From the NCBI RefSeq assembly GCF_002746455.1, contig NZ_NWUW01000024.1, positions 1 through 58,332 on the forward strand: a stretch of 58,332 nucleotides of DNA, written 5' to 3'. This DNA comes from Bacillus fungorum. GTDB lineage: Bacteria; Bacillota; Bacilli; Bacillales; Bacillaceae_G. Position numbers and translations under genes: made by a program. The notes beneath the pieces are model-generated. The model had not been told where the DNA came from. It did not search any database and saw only the letters and a list, made by a program, of their open reading frames with translations. The stretch's first letter is position 1, and every line of letters starts with the position of its first letter. Shown in pieces: positions 7,277-13,783 of the stretch.

Positions 7277-7610
7277 TGATTTGTCCCTCCTTTTGCTTTT
7301 GTAATTCCCCTTGAGCTTCTTCAGTCAACTTGTAATACTCAACTTCCACAAAACCCGTTGGTGATGAATACAACATTTCTGGTTCAATCACGTTCGCTTG
7401 CATAAGAGCCTGGCTCATCCCTTGGTTTTCCGACCAGTTTTTGATACCAACTGTATCTGAAGAAACAGGATGCAAATTCACCGTTGCTGTCGTAATGAGA
7501 TCACCACCATATTCCGTTCCTTTCGCACCTAATAATTGCATTGCTACATTTCCATTCCCGTACATTCCAAAAGCAATTTCACAATCATAATTTCTATAGC
7601 GCATCTTCAT
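7269..7610 (-). CDS. DUF4313-like phage protein
   Basis: About 113 residues from ATG 7610 (MKMRYRNYDCEIAFG). The pattern TATVNLHPVSS, then IKNWSENQGMSQALMQANVI, then GFVEVEYYKLTEEA resembles DUF4313-type proteins of mobile elements (from memory). AAGGAGG lies 9 bases before this ATG and also inside the end of the ATPase gene, so coupled translation is likely. The frame extends back to 7682, but that part is antiphase to the ATPase. Confidence 0.58.
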   Translation of the reverse strand: MKMRYRNYDCEIAFGMYGNGNVAMQLLGAKGTEYGGDLITTATVNLHPVSSDTVGIKNWSENQGMSQALMQANVIEPEMLYSSPTGFVEVEYYKLTEEAQGELQKQKEGQING

Positions 7611-9138
7611 GAACAACTTCCTCCTTGTTTTCAATTGTTTTTGCTTGCACCGTAAATTCTGTATCTTGAACCTGCGCCACAATCAGTTGTCCAACTGGTT
7701 TTTCGAAGTGTAAAATACTTTCCGCATTATCGATAAATGTTGGTACGATAAGTTCTGACTGCTGGCTTAATACCTCAATTACTTCTAAACCTGCTTTGAT
7801 TTTTTCAGCAGTACTTAATCGGCTGTATTGCTTGCCATCCATCAAGATTTCGAATGTTGCACGTTCCTCGCCATTTTTCAGCGTTTCGTACAATTGAACA
7901 TCGATTGTTTTAAATAACGCTTGAATCTTTTTCACCATTAACTCACTACGTTTCGTACGGAAATCTTTGATTGCATCTAACAATACAATGGACTCGTTTT
8001 TCTCTTTTCGAATTTGCTCTTTTGTTGCTACCGCTTCATCAATTTCTTTTTGTAAAAGTTCTAAGCTATGGACTTGTTTTAATGCCGCGTTCAGTGAGAA
8101 GATTTGACTATCTAGCTCACTAGTTTCAGTTACATCTACTTCAACTAGTGATAATTGTTTGAACTGTTCCGCCAACTCTTTATGTTTGGCTACCATGCTT
8201 TTCCCAAGTTGTTTCGCTTGTTCGAAACGATCGATACGATTTTGCTTCACCTTATCCAGCGCTTCACCTTGTAACGCTTGACCACATGTGTGGCAAGACT
8301 CTTGCACCTGTTCCGCCTTGATAGCAAAAACCAATTCTTTCTGCTTTTCAATTTCTTGTTTAACGCCTCCAATTTGATATTGCATTTGCGTATATGCTGA
8401 TTGTTGTTTTTGAGAAGCACGAACCTTTTCATCGATTACGGAACGTTTTTCTTGTAACTCTGATAATTTTTGTTTAACAGTTTCCGTATCCGTTTCTAGC
8501 TGTTCTTCCTTTTGTTTATCCCGTTGCTCTTGCAGGGTAATGACGCGCTCGCTTGCACGTTCGTATGACTTTTCATGTGTTTTTTTTCGCTCTGCATGCA
8601 CTTTTTGCAAGTCATCCAGCGAATGCTTTTTCAACTTCTCCTCGAGTAATTCCACCTGCAATTTCGATAATTCAGCAAACACTTCTACTTTTAATGGTTC
8701 ACTTACGTATGTGAGAAGTTGTTCACGCTGCGTTTGCCAATGCTGTGTACTGAAAAAGCTAGGATTGAATAGTGATAAGAATGCTTGTTTATCAATTAAC
8801 CCTTCCACCCATGCTTCAAATTCTTTTGCCTTTTTAGGTACCTCATTGATAAAGTACTTTGCTGTTTTCTTTTGTTTGCGACCAATTAAGATGTCTTTCT
8901 CATCTACATTGATTAGAAGCTCAACTACCGTTTCTGCATCTGAATCACCGATTGGCTTCGGATCAAGTTTTGTTCCAAATGGATCTGTACCGAAAAGCAC
9001 CCAAGTGATTGTTTCAGCGATTGTTGATTTACCTACACCATTGCGACCTGCGACAGAAGTAATATCACCAAATAAAATTTGTGAATTTGAATGATTCTTG
9101 AAATTCAAGATAGATAAAGATTTAAACTGAACGTGCAT
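7594..9138 (-). CDS. SMC/Rad50-like ATPase with zinc hook
   Basis: 514 residues. The N-terminal ABC-type half has Walker A GRNGVGKSTIAE. A ~300-residue coiled coil is broken near residue 285 by a zinc-hook motif, CHTCG. The C-terminal half has a short signature-like region (SRLSTAEKIKAGLEV) and a Walker B-like LIVPTFIDNAES. It resembles miniature SbcC/Rad50 proteins encoded next to RecT in Firmicute phages and probably processes or bridges DNA ends. It overlaps the next gene by 17 bp. Confidence 0.8.
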   Translation of the reverse strand: MHVQFKSLSILNFKNHSNSQILFGDITSVAGRNGVGKSTIAETITWVLFGTDPFGTKLDPKPIGDSDAETVVELLINVDEKDILIGRKQKKTAKYFINEVPKKAKEFEAWVEGLIDKQAFLSLFNPSFFSTQHWQTQREQLLTYVSEPLKVEVFAELSKLQVELLEEKLKKHSLDDLQKVHAERKKTHEKSYERASERVITLQEQRDKQKEEQLETDTETVKQKLSELQEKRSVIDEKVRASQKQQSAYTQMQYQIGGVKQEIEKQKELVFAIKAEQVQESCHTCGQALQGEALDKVKQNRIDRFEQAKQLGKSMVAKHKELAEQFKQLSLVEVDVTETSELDSQIFSLNAALKQVHSLELLQKEIDEAVATKEQIRKEKNESIVLLDAIKDFRTKRSELMVKKIQALFKTIDVQLYETLKNGEERATFEILMDGKQYSRLSTAEKIKAGLEVIEVLSQQSELIVPTFIDNAESILHFEKPVGQLIVAQVQDTEFTVQAKTIENKEEVVHEDAL

Positions 9139-9185
9139 TTTATATCCCCCTTGTGATAAAATATTGTTAACTTAATTTTTCAAAT

Positions 9186-9212
9186 GGACGCCTGCTGTAA
9201 CAGGTGTCTGTT
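9186..9212. terminator. Hairpin after the YqaI-like gene
   Basis: GACGCCTG and CAGGTGTC (one G-U pair) form an 8-bp stem with a 6-base loop. The T-rich tail (TGTTTTATT) is on the plus strand only. In the operon direction no U-run follows, so it is more likely an RNA-processing or pausing hairpin than a strong stop. Confidence 0.35.
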
Positions 9213-9428
9213 TTATTCCCCTGCGGTTTTCTTCTCAAATCCAAGCTGCGTAATCATGTAATCCATAATGTTTTCTCTCAAAACTACTTCACCATCTGGT
9301 GCTATCAAAAATTCATCACCAGGTAGAATTTCATTTCCTAATGCATCCTCGATGGGATGGTCAATCATTTGTTCTTGTGGATCCGCTTTACCGTAACCGT
9401 TGTGCATTGTCATCGGGTTATCTAGCAT
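9213..9428 (-). CDS. YqaI-like phage protein
   Basis: 71 residues from ATG 9428 (MLDNPMTMHNGYGK). The C-terminal half, GDEFLIAPDGEVVLRENIMDYMITQLGFE, closely follows B. subtilis YqaI of the skin prophage-like element (recalled), whose function is unknown. AAAGGAGGTG lies 6 bases before this ATG, so the in-frame GTG at 9437 is not preferred. A 76-bp gap with a hairpin separates the ATPase from this gene. Confidence 0.7.
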   Translation of the reverse strand: MLDNPMTMHNGYGKADPQEQMIDHPIEDALGNEILPGDEFLIAPDGEVVLRENIMDYMITQLGFEKKTAGE

Positions 9429-9606
9429 CTTGTTCACCTCCTTTATCAGGAGAACGTTTTTTGTTGTTTTCTCTCAATTTCCTATGTTCGATGGCACATG
9501 TTGCATGTTGTAATCTCCATCCTCCTTGGAAGCGTTCGAAATGACCTTCTCTTACTCCGACCTTCTTACCACATCGATAACAGAAACCTTCATACTTATT
9601 CCTCAC
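9418..9606 (-). CDS. Small zinc-finger-like phage protein
   Basis: 62 residues. CYRCG near the N-terminus and HATCAIEH further on give a C-x2-C ... H-x2-C layout like a small treble-clef zinc finger; a basic tail follows. The GTG start at 9606 has GGAGG upstream, inside the end of the preceding gene. It overlaps the YqaI-like gene by 11 bp. Function unknown. Confidence 0.55.
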   Translation of the reverse strand: MRNKYEGFCYRCGKKVGVREGHFERFQGGWRLQHATCAIEHRKLRENNKKRSPDKGGEQDAR

Positions 9607-9927
9607 TTAGCTAACCTCCTCGCAAAGAGTAATGTAATGAGCTCTTACCACCGCACTTGCATCAACACCTTGACTTCTTAACCGCTGGATGATTCCTAAA
9701 ATGTTTTTACGATCTCTTTCACGTTCCACATCATGCTTTTCTTTCGCTCGATACAGTGCTGCAAGTTCCCTTCTTGCAAGTCGCGCTTCTTTAATCCATG
9801 TGCAAAGTGCGATTGGATCATGGTGCTTTAATGCTTCAATTTGCATCGTATTGCAATACTTTAAAAATTCATCTAACACTTGTTTCTTTTTCATGTCTTT
9901 TGGTAGAACTGGTGCTGTTATGCTCAT
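9607..9927 (-). CDS. Phage protein of unknown function, 106 aa, helical
   Basis: A mostly alpha-helical, charged protein (MSITAPVLPKDMKKKQVLD; LARRELAALYRAKEKHDVERERDRKN). No motif or membrane segment seen. It overlaps the upstream gene by ATGA and touches the downstream GTG, typical of tightly packed phage early operons. Confidence 0.55.
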   Translation of the reverse strand: MSITAPVLPKDMKKKQVLDEFLKYCNTMQIEALKHHDPIALCTWIKEARLARRELAALYRAKEKHDVERERDRKNILGIIQRLRSQGVDASAVVRAHYITLCEEVS

Positions 9928-10235
9928 TCGCCTTGCTCCTTTTCTTTTTCGATATTTTCAATACGCCAACGGATTCTATTTCGGAACGTTTCACTTAATT
10001 CGAGTACTTCTCTTATGAACCAAGACTCGAATATTTGCTCTGATATTTTTCTGTTTCGACAAGTCACTTGAACGAACTCGTAGTGATTGTGCGTTAAAAT
10101 TGAAGTGTAAACGAATTTATTTGGATCAATTTCTTCTACTGTTATTTGCAACACTTCATAATGAAAGTTGAGATATGCTTGAATTGCCTTATGTAATTCT
10201 TCTGGTGCGTCTTCCAACTGAATTGGTTTCTTCAT
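9924..10235 (-). CDS. Phage protein of unknown function, 103 aa
   Basis: MKKPIQLEDAPEELHKAIQA is followed by a beta-rich middle (KFVYTSILTHNHYEFVQVTCRN) and a charged C-terminal helix. No known domain recognised. Its ATG overlaps the stop of the small membrane ORF upstream, and its own stop overlaps the next ATG by 4 bp. Confidence 0.55.
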   Translation of the reverse strand: MKKPIQLEDAPEELHKAIQAYLNFHYEVLQITVEEIDPNKFVYTSILTHNHYEFVQVTCRNRKISEQIFESWFIREVLELSETFRNRIRWRIENIEKEKEQGE

Positions 10236-10387
10236 ATTCTCTTCACCTTCCGTAATTGTTTATTTTCTTGCTTTAGCTGTTCGTTCTCGCTGATAAGTTT
10301 TTCAAATACATCTAATAACGCTACACCACCCATGAATGACACAATAACCACCGCTGTTATTAAAAGGCTGAATGTGCTTTCAACCAA
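10232..10387 (-). CDS. Small phage membrane protein, 51 aa
   Basis: Starts at TTG 10387, with GGAGG eight bases upstream in the end of the HTH gene. Residues ~5-25 (FSLLITAVVIVSFMGGVALL) form one likely membrane helix. The rest is a leucine-zipper-like charged helix (EKLISENEQLKQENKQLRK). It overlaps both neighbours by a few bases. The short basic tail points to a small membrane-tethered protein of unknown role. Confidence 0.5.
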   Translation of the reverse strand: MVESTFSLLITAVVIVSFMGGVALLDVFEKLISENEQLKQENKQLRKVKRI

Positions 10388-10655
10388 CTTTTGATCCCTC
10401 CTTTTGTGCTTCTAGCCATGCTTCCAAATCTTTTTGTAAGAAGAGTAATTTGCGCCCTTCTCGGATTACCGGAAACTGCGGATGATTTGCCAACTCATAC
10501 ATTCTGCAAACTGCGATGTTAAGGTAAGCTGCCGCTTCTTTCACTCTCATTACTTTGTTTGGTTGTGCTTGCAGTTGGAATGAAGCTAATGCGGCTTGAA
10601 TTTCTTCACGAACAACTTCACGGATTGACTCTTTAATGATTTGATCTAATCCCAT
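10380..10655 (-). CDS. Excisionase-like HTH_17 DNA-binding protein
   Basis: 91 residues from ATG 10655 (MGLDQIIKESIREV), preceded by AGGGAGC. The first 40 residues are helical. Residues ~38-80 (VMRVKEAAAYLNIAVCRMYELAN ... GRKLLFLQKDLEAWLEAQ) match the MerR/excisionase-type winged helix-turn-helix. It probably regulates lysogeny or assists DNA excision. It lies directly after the Cro-like gene. Confidence 0.7.
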   Translation of the reverse strand: MGLDQIIKESIREVVREEIQAALASFQLQAQPNKVMRVKEAAAYLNIAVCRMYELANHPQFPVIREGRKLLFLQKDLEAWLEAQKEGSKVG

Positions 10656-10694
10656 TTTGTTTTGCTCCCTTCTATTTAACTTAACCAACTTTAA

Positions 10695-10711
10695 CTTAAC
10701 TATAAGTTAAG
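10695..10711. promoter_or_regulatory. Operator-like palindrome 1
   Basis: CTTAACT-ATA-AGTTAAG is a 7-bp inverted repeat that abuts the stop of the Cro-like gene. It shares the TTAACT...AGTTAA core with two more sites at 10945-10965 and 11009-11023, suggesting binding by the same phage repressor(s). Confidence 0.55.
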
Positions 10712-10903
10712 TTAAGGGCAAAAAATTTTAATTGCATCTAGTTTCACTTTTAAGAAATCAGCAATTTTTACAATTAAGTCATAATAAGGACGGCGTTTGC
10801 CGTTTTCTATGTACCAATAGTACACTTCCGTAATACCAACGGCCTCAGCTACTTCCTTACATGTATATCCTTGTTCTACACGTAGCTGTTTTAGAGTTTT
10901 CAT
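10712..10903 (-). CDS. Cro-like XRE-family regulator
   Basis: 63 residues from ATG 10903 (MKTLKQLRVEQGYTCKEVA). A single HTH_3 domain is visible: CKEVAEAVGITEVYYWYIENGKRRP followed by IVKIADFLKV. Size and position, divergent from the larger repressor gene, fit a Cro/antirepressor role. Its promoter at 10940-10968 has an operator between the -35 and -10. Confidence 0.75.
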   Translation of the reverse strand: MKTLKQLRVEQGYTCKEVAEAVGITEVYYWYIENGKRRPYYDLIVKIADFLKVKLDAIKIFCP

Positions 10904-10939
10904 ATGCAACTCCTCTCTTCCGTTTTTGTTGTTAATTAC

Positions 10940-10968
10940 ATATTAACTTAACCTTAAGTTAAGTTCAA
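10940..10968 (-). promoter_or_regulatory. Early (PR-like) promoter with embedded operator 2
   Basis: Minus-strand -35 TTGAAC (10963-10968) and -10 TAATAT (10940-10945) are separated by exactly 17 bp. The spacer overlaps the palindrome AACTTAAC-CTTAA-GTTAAGTT at 10945-10965. Repressor binding there would block the early operon. Confidence 0.65.
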
Positions 10969-11002
10969 GTGTTTTATAAAACTTTTTTCAAAAACTTTAC
11001 CT

Positions 11003-11031
11003 TTCCACTTAACTGATAGTTAATATATAAT
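11003..11031 (+). promoter_or_regulatory. Repressor (PRM-like) promoter with operator 3
   Basis: Plus-strand -10 TATAAT at 11026-11031 is clear; a -35 match 17 bp upstream (TTCCAC) is weak. The operator TTAACT-GAT-AGTTAA at 11009-11023 fills the spacer, consistent with autoregulation of the repressor. Confidence 0.5.
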
Positions 11032-11128
11032 GACAGTGTAGCAAAGTGACGTGTGTCACACTATAACAGTAATAAAGAAGAAATAACTTCATATAAAATA
11101 GATAAAATAAACTTGGGGTGTTTTAATT

Positions 11129-11482
11129 ATGTTTAGTCATGAAAGGTTAAAGTTGTTAATTGAAAAAAGAGGGATTACCCAACAACAATTAGCTGATGCA
11201 ATTGGTGTTAGTCATGTTTCTGTTTATAACTACGTTGAAGGAAAAAAATCACCAGGTACACGTACACTTCAAAAAATAGCTAATCATTTAAAAGTTACTA
11301 CTGATTATCTACTTAGGTTATCTGATTCGCCAGATTTAACAGCAGACCAAGATCTACAACTTACAAAAGAAGCTCAAGAAATTCTTCAAATCATAAATGC
11401 TCTACCTGAAGAACAACGAAAAAAAGCATTAGAACAACTAGAAATGTTTGTGAATTACGAAAAAGCTAAAGGGAATATTTAA
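11129..11482 (+). CDS. CI-like phage repressor (XRE family)
   Basis: 117 residues. An N-terminal HTH_3 (ITQQQLADAIGVSHVSVYNYVEGKKSPGTRTLQKIA) is followed by a short helical tail (LPEEQRKKALEQLEMF) for dimerisation. There is no LexA-type peptidase domain, so SOS cleavage is not expected. That fits control by peptide signalling. GGGGTG precedes the ATG. It is the only plus-strand gene in the phage arm besides the integrase. Confidence 0.75.
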   Translation: MFSHERLKLLIEKRGITQQQLADAIGVSHVSVYNYVEGKKSPGTRTLQKIANHLKVTTDYLLRLSDSPDLTADQDLQLTKEAQEILQIINALPEEQRKKALEQLEMFVNYEKAKGNI

Positions 11483-11484
11483 TG

Positions 11485-11521
11485 AAAAAAGACTATCCGA
11501 AAAATTAGATAGTCTTTTTTA
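11485..11521. terminator. Shared bidirectional terminator between repressor and AimX-like ORF
   Basis: AAAAAAGACTAT and ATAGTCTTTTTT form a 12-bp stem with a 12-base loop and T-runs on both strands. It ends the plus-strand repressor and the convergent minus-strand arbitrium transcript; the last codons of the 42-aa ORF touch it. Confidence 0.8.
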
Positions 11522-11647
11522 AAATACTTTTTCTCTTTCATGTCCACTTAAACAGATAGATAATAATATTTCTTTTGGGTTATCTTCTTCTTGCAGAAGT
11601 AAAAGCGCTTTTTTTATCAGATTAACTTCCCCATCTTTACTTTTCAT
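11519..11647 (-). CDS. 42-aa ORF in the AimX position of an arbitrium locus
   Basis: ATG at 11647 opens with MKSKDGEVNLIKKALLLL and ends GHEREKVF at TAA 11519. AAGGGG lies about 11 bases upstream. It is the last ORF of the aimR-aimP strand, separated from aimP by a hairpin, and converges on the repressor. In SPbeta-group phages the equivalent slot holds AimX, the lysogeny-inhibiting product. Sequence similarity to known AimX is not claimed; position is the evidence. Predicted helical. Confidence 0.5.
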   Translation of the reverse strand: MKSKDGEVNLIKKALLLLQEEDNPKEILLSICLSGHEREKVF

Positions 11648-11689
11648 CTTCTCTTATCCCCTTATCATTTTTGTTATTTTTTTACATAA

Positions 11690-11723
11690 ATTTCTTTTTT
11701 GTTCATAAACCTAAAAAGGAAAT
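11690..11723. promoter_or_regulatory. Gapped inverted repeat, possible AimR target
   Basis: ATTTCTTTTTT (11690-11700) and AAAAAGGAAAT (11713-11723) are inverted repeats with one mismatch and a 12-base gap. They lie between aimP and the AimX-like ORF. AimR proteins are dimers that bind widely spaced half-sites in this interval in known phages. The low-complexity arms make this tentative. Confidence 0.25.
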
Positions 11724-11738
11724 CTTACTTAAAACTAC

Positions 11739-11770
11739 AAATGACACCGTCAATTAAGACGATGTCATTT
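11739..11770 (-). terminator. Hairpin between aimP and the AimX-like ORF
   Basis: On the minus strand AAATGACA-TCGTC and GACGG-TGTCATTT form a ~12-bp stem with loop TTAATT, followed by GTAGTTTT. The U-tract is poor, so it looks leaky. It would set the amount of read-through from aimR-aimP into the downstream ORF. Confidence 0.5.
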
Positions 11771-11803
11771 TAAATATATATATGTAAACCTATATTTTGT
11801 ATC

Positions 11804-11950
11804 TTACCAACCGCCACCAGGATCAACCATCATTTGCTGAACTGCTGGTTTTGAGTCATTTGTACTAGGCTTTTCTTTCGCAGAATCAGTGTTAACAACT
11901 AGTGTAGTTGCTAATAATAGTACAGGAATAATTGTAATTAATTTTTTCAT
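11804..11950 (-). CDS. aimP: AimP-like arbitrium prepeptide
   Basis: 48 residues. The N-terminal signal sequence begins MKKLITIIPVLLLATTLVV; a polar pro-region follows, then the C-terminus MMVDPGGGW. In arbitrium systems extracellular proteases release the C-terminal hexapeptide, here predicted DPGGGW, which re-enters the cell and binds AimR. AGAGGTGAT precedes the ATG. It lies 37 bp downstream of aimR, as in known loci. The ending differs from the xxxRGA peptides of the SPbeta group. Confidence 0.72.
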   Translation of the reverse strand: MKKLITIIPVLLLATTLVVNTDSAKEKPSTNDSKPAVQQMMVDPGGGW

Positions 11951-11987
11951 CTAATCACCTCTTTCCGATGCTAATTATAACAAATAT

Positions 11988-13139
11988 TCAAATTAAACCC
12001 AAGTGAATTTTCGGTAAATTCGAATAAAATATATTTCCTGATTTTTGACACATTAGAAGAGATTGTTTCATTAACTCTTCTCTTTTAGCTCCCTCATATG
12101 TTAAAGCTAAATAAGCGGTCTGTATGTCTGTTAATTCACCTATAGAACTTTTAATTTGATTTAATATTTCCCTCGCTCCTGTTGTATTACCTTGTTTAAT
12201 CATTAAATATGCCAGCTCACTTGGATGTACAACATCTGTATCACTAATTTTTTTGTCATGGTGAATCTTTAAAAATGATAATGTATGTTGCACCATTTCT
12301 TTCTTCTTCTCTACAGCTTCAACTTTTCTATCACCAATCACTTGTAATGTTTTCTCTAAGTAATATTTTGAGTTCTCATATTCACCTACTGAGAAAACAT
12401 ACGATTCACCTAACTTTAAGTAAGCATTTACTTTTGGAAAAGAAAAAAAGTTATCCCACTCAAGATCATCTATTAATTTAATACAAACGTTTCTTGCTTC
12501 ATCTATTTCTCCTCCTTGCAATGAAGTAACAGCAATCGCTTCTCTGTAACGTAATTTGAAGCACTCACGAAGATATTTATTACTAATTTTATCAATTTTA
12601 GTTTCTAGTGATTTCAGACGCTCATTTAAAGCCGTATAATTTCCTGTTTGATATTGCGCTTGACATAATAAAATTTCAGTTAGCACTTCCATCTCAATTG
12701 TTTTCACTGATTTACTTTCTATATGCAACGCTTTATGATACAGTTTGGCATTCAACTCACCGATATATCGTTTATAAATAATCAGATATACACTTGCAAA
12801 TTCTTTATTTTCAGACACCTTAGACTGCAATTCACTATTTATTACTTCAATCAAAAGATCGAATTTACCTCTTAAAGCTAAGTCCTCCATCGCTTCACGT
12901 AAATTCTCTGATTTCGGATTTGTGACATCGATATAATTCTTTAATATATTCCCTTGTACCTGTATGCCTTTATTTAATAGAATAATTGTTTTAGAAAGAA
13001 AACCAAAACTAATATCTGTGTTACCTTTAAATACTTTTGTAACAGTACTTGGCTTAACACCCCAATGGTCTGCTAGTTTATTTTTTCTTATACCAGCTAC
13101 ACATAATTCTTTTTCAATTTGACCTAGAGCTTTCCACAT
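11988..13139 (-). CDS. aimR: AimR-like lysis-lysogeny peptide receptor
   Basis: 383 residues from ATG 13139 (MWKALGQIEKELCVAGIRKN), with AAGGGGG upstream; the frame to 13181 is not preferred. The N-terminal HTH (NKLADHWGVKPSTVTKVFKGNTDISFGFLSKT) is followed by ~300 residues of TPR-like helices (YHKALHIESKSVKT; YLKLGESYVFSVGEYENSKYYLEKTL). Length and layout fit the AimR family of phage quorum regulators. It should activate the downstream transcript unless bound by its peptide. The adjacent secreted prepeptide supports the call. Confidence 0.78.
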   Translation of the reverse strand: MWKALGQIEKELCVAGIRKNKLADHWGVKPSTVTKVFKGNTDISFGFLSKTIILLNKGIQVQGNILKNYIDVTNPKSENLREAMEDLALRGKFDLLIEVINSELQSKVSENKEFASVYLIIYKRYIGELNAKLYHKALHIESKSVKTIEMEVLTEILLCQAQYQTGNYTALNERLKSLETKIDKISNKYLRECFKLRYREAIAVTSLQGGEIDEARNVCIKLIDDLEWDNFFSFPKVNAYLKLGESYVFSVGEYENSKYYLEKTLQVIGDRKVEAVEKKKEMVQHTLSFLKIHHDKKISDTDVVHPSELAYLMIKQGNTTGAREILNQIKSSIGELTDIQTAYLALTYEGAKREELMKQSLLMCQKSGNIFYSNLPKIHLGLI

Positions 13140-13219
13140 GCTTTGTCCCCCTTCTTGGAACAAGACACACTTCCCTATCATGAAAACGCACCTTAATGAC
13201 GAATTACATCCAAAAGCTG

Positions 13220-13228
13220 TGTTATACT
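13220..13228 (+). promoter_or_regulatory. Extended -10 promoter for the divergent structured RNA
   Basis: TGTTATACT is an extended -10 (TGn plus TATACT) on the plus strand, 81 bp from the aimR start. No good -35 is seen. Transcription would begin near 13235 and run into the structured region at 13235-13351. Confidence 0.45.
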
Positions 13229-13234
13229 AGCCTT

Positions 13235-13351
13235 ATACGTTACGAAAACTCGTAACCGAAAGGCTCATGGCAAATGTTTTCCCTACTTCAATTAGGGTTA
13301 AATGGTGTAAACGTGTTCCCAGCACAATTACACGCGCTATGGGTCTTTTTT
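13235..13351 (+). ncRNA. Candidate structured small RNA divergent from aimR
   Basis: About 115 nt with several helices: GTTACG/CGTAAC, CC-GAAA-GG, CCCTA/TAGGG, CGTGT/ACACG, and CCCAGC pairing with GCT-AT-GGG. The last two interleave, which gives a pseudoknot or two alternative folds. The element ends in a T6 run (13346-13351), and an extended -10 lies just upstream. No ORF fits. I cannot match it to a known RNA family from memory. On the other strand it would lie in the aimR 5' leader. Confidence 0.5.
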
Positions 13352-13584
13352 GTTCCGTCAAATTATATTATTAAGAATATTCTATCACAAATAAACCAAA
13401 CATCTATTCTCTCATATTCTGAAAATACTTGAGAAAGTTGATGAAATTAATATACGCCTAGTTTTTTAGACACTGAAAAAAATTATGCAATATTGCATTT
13501 GGCAAATGATATATATATATACAACTTTTGTGTTTACAAAATTATTCATACAAAAATTCTCATTATGTATGCATTTACTATAAA
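13352..13584. other. AT-rich intergenic stretch, no gene seen
   Basis: No frame with a start and ribosome binding site is convincing. The stretch includes an (AT) run near 13511-13521 and GCAATATTGC, a short palindrome near 13487-13496. It may hold promoters for the aimR strand. Confidence 0.4.
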
Positions 13585-13614
13585 TAAAAAACCACTCAAA
13601 TGAGTGGTTTTTTA
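13585..13614. terminator. Bidirectional terminator after the CPBP gene
   Basis: AAAAACCACTCA and TGAGTGGTTTTTT form a 12-bp stem with a 2-base loop and T-runs on both strands. It lies downstream of the minus-strand CPBP-like gene, 170 bp past its stop. Confidence 0.7.
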
Positions 13615-13783
13615 TTATGTATTAATATAGATCCCAAAAGATTCTCTCGTTAAGGAATAAACTAAAAGAGCCTCAATTCGCCATTCTAGTAAATTAACTA
13701 ATATTCTTTAATACCTACTTATCTCTTCTTACATTCAATTAGAACTAAACAGAATTTGTTAATCTAAGTTATCGTTAAAAAAG

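Noticed and set aside
8540..9094. Plus-strand open frame of 184 codons
   Set aside because: Antisense to the SMC-like ATPase, which has clear Walker and zinc-hook motifs in the other frame.
13501..13530. AT dinucleotide run as a repeat or origin element
   Set aside because: Short and isolated in AT-rich intergenic DNA; no supporting structure.
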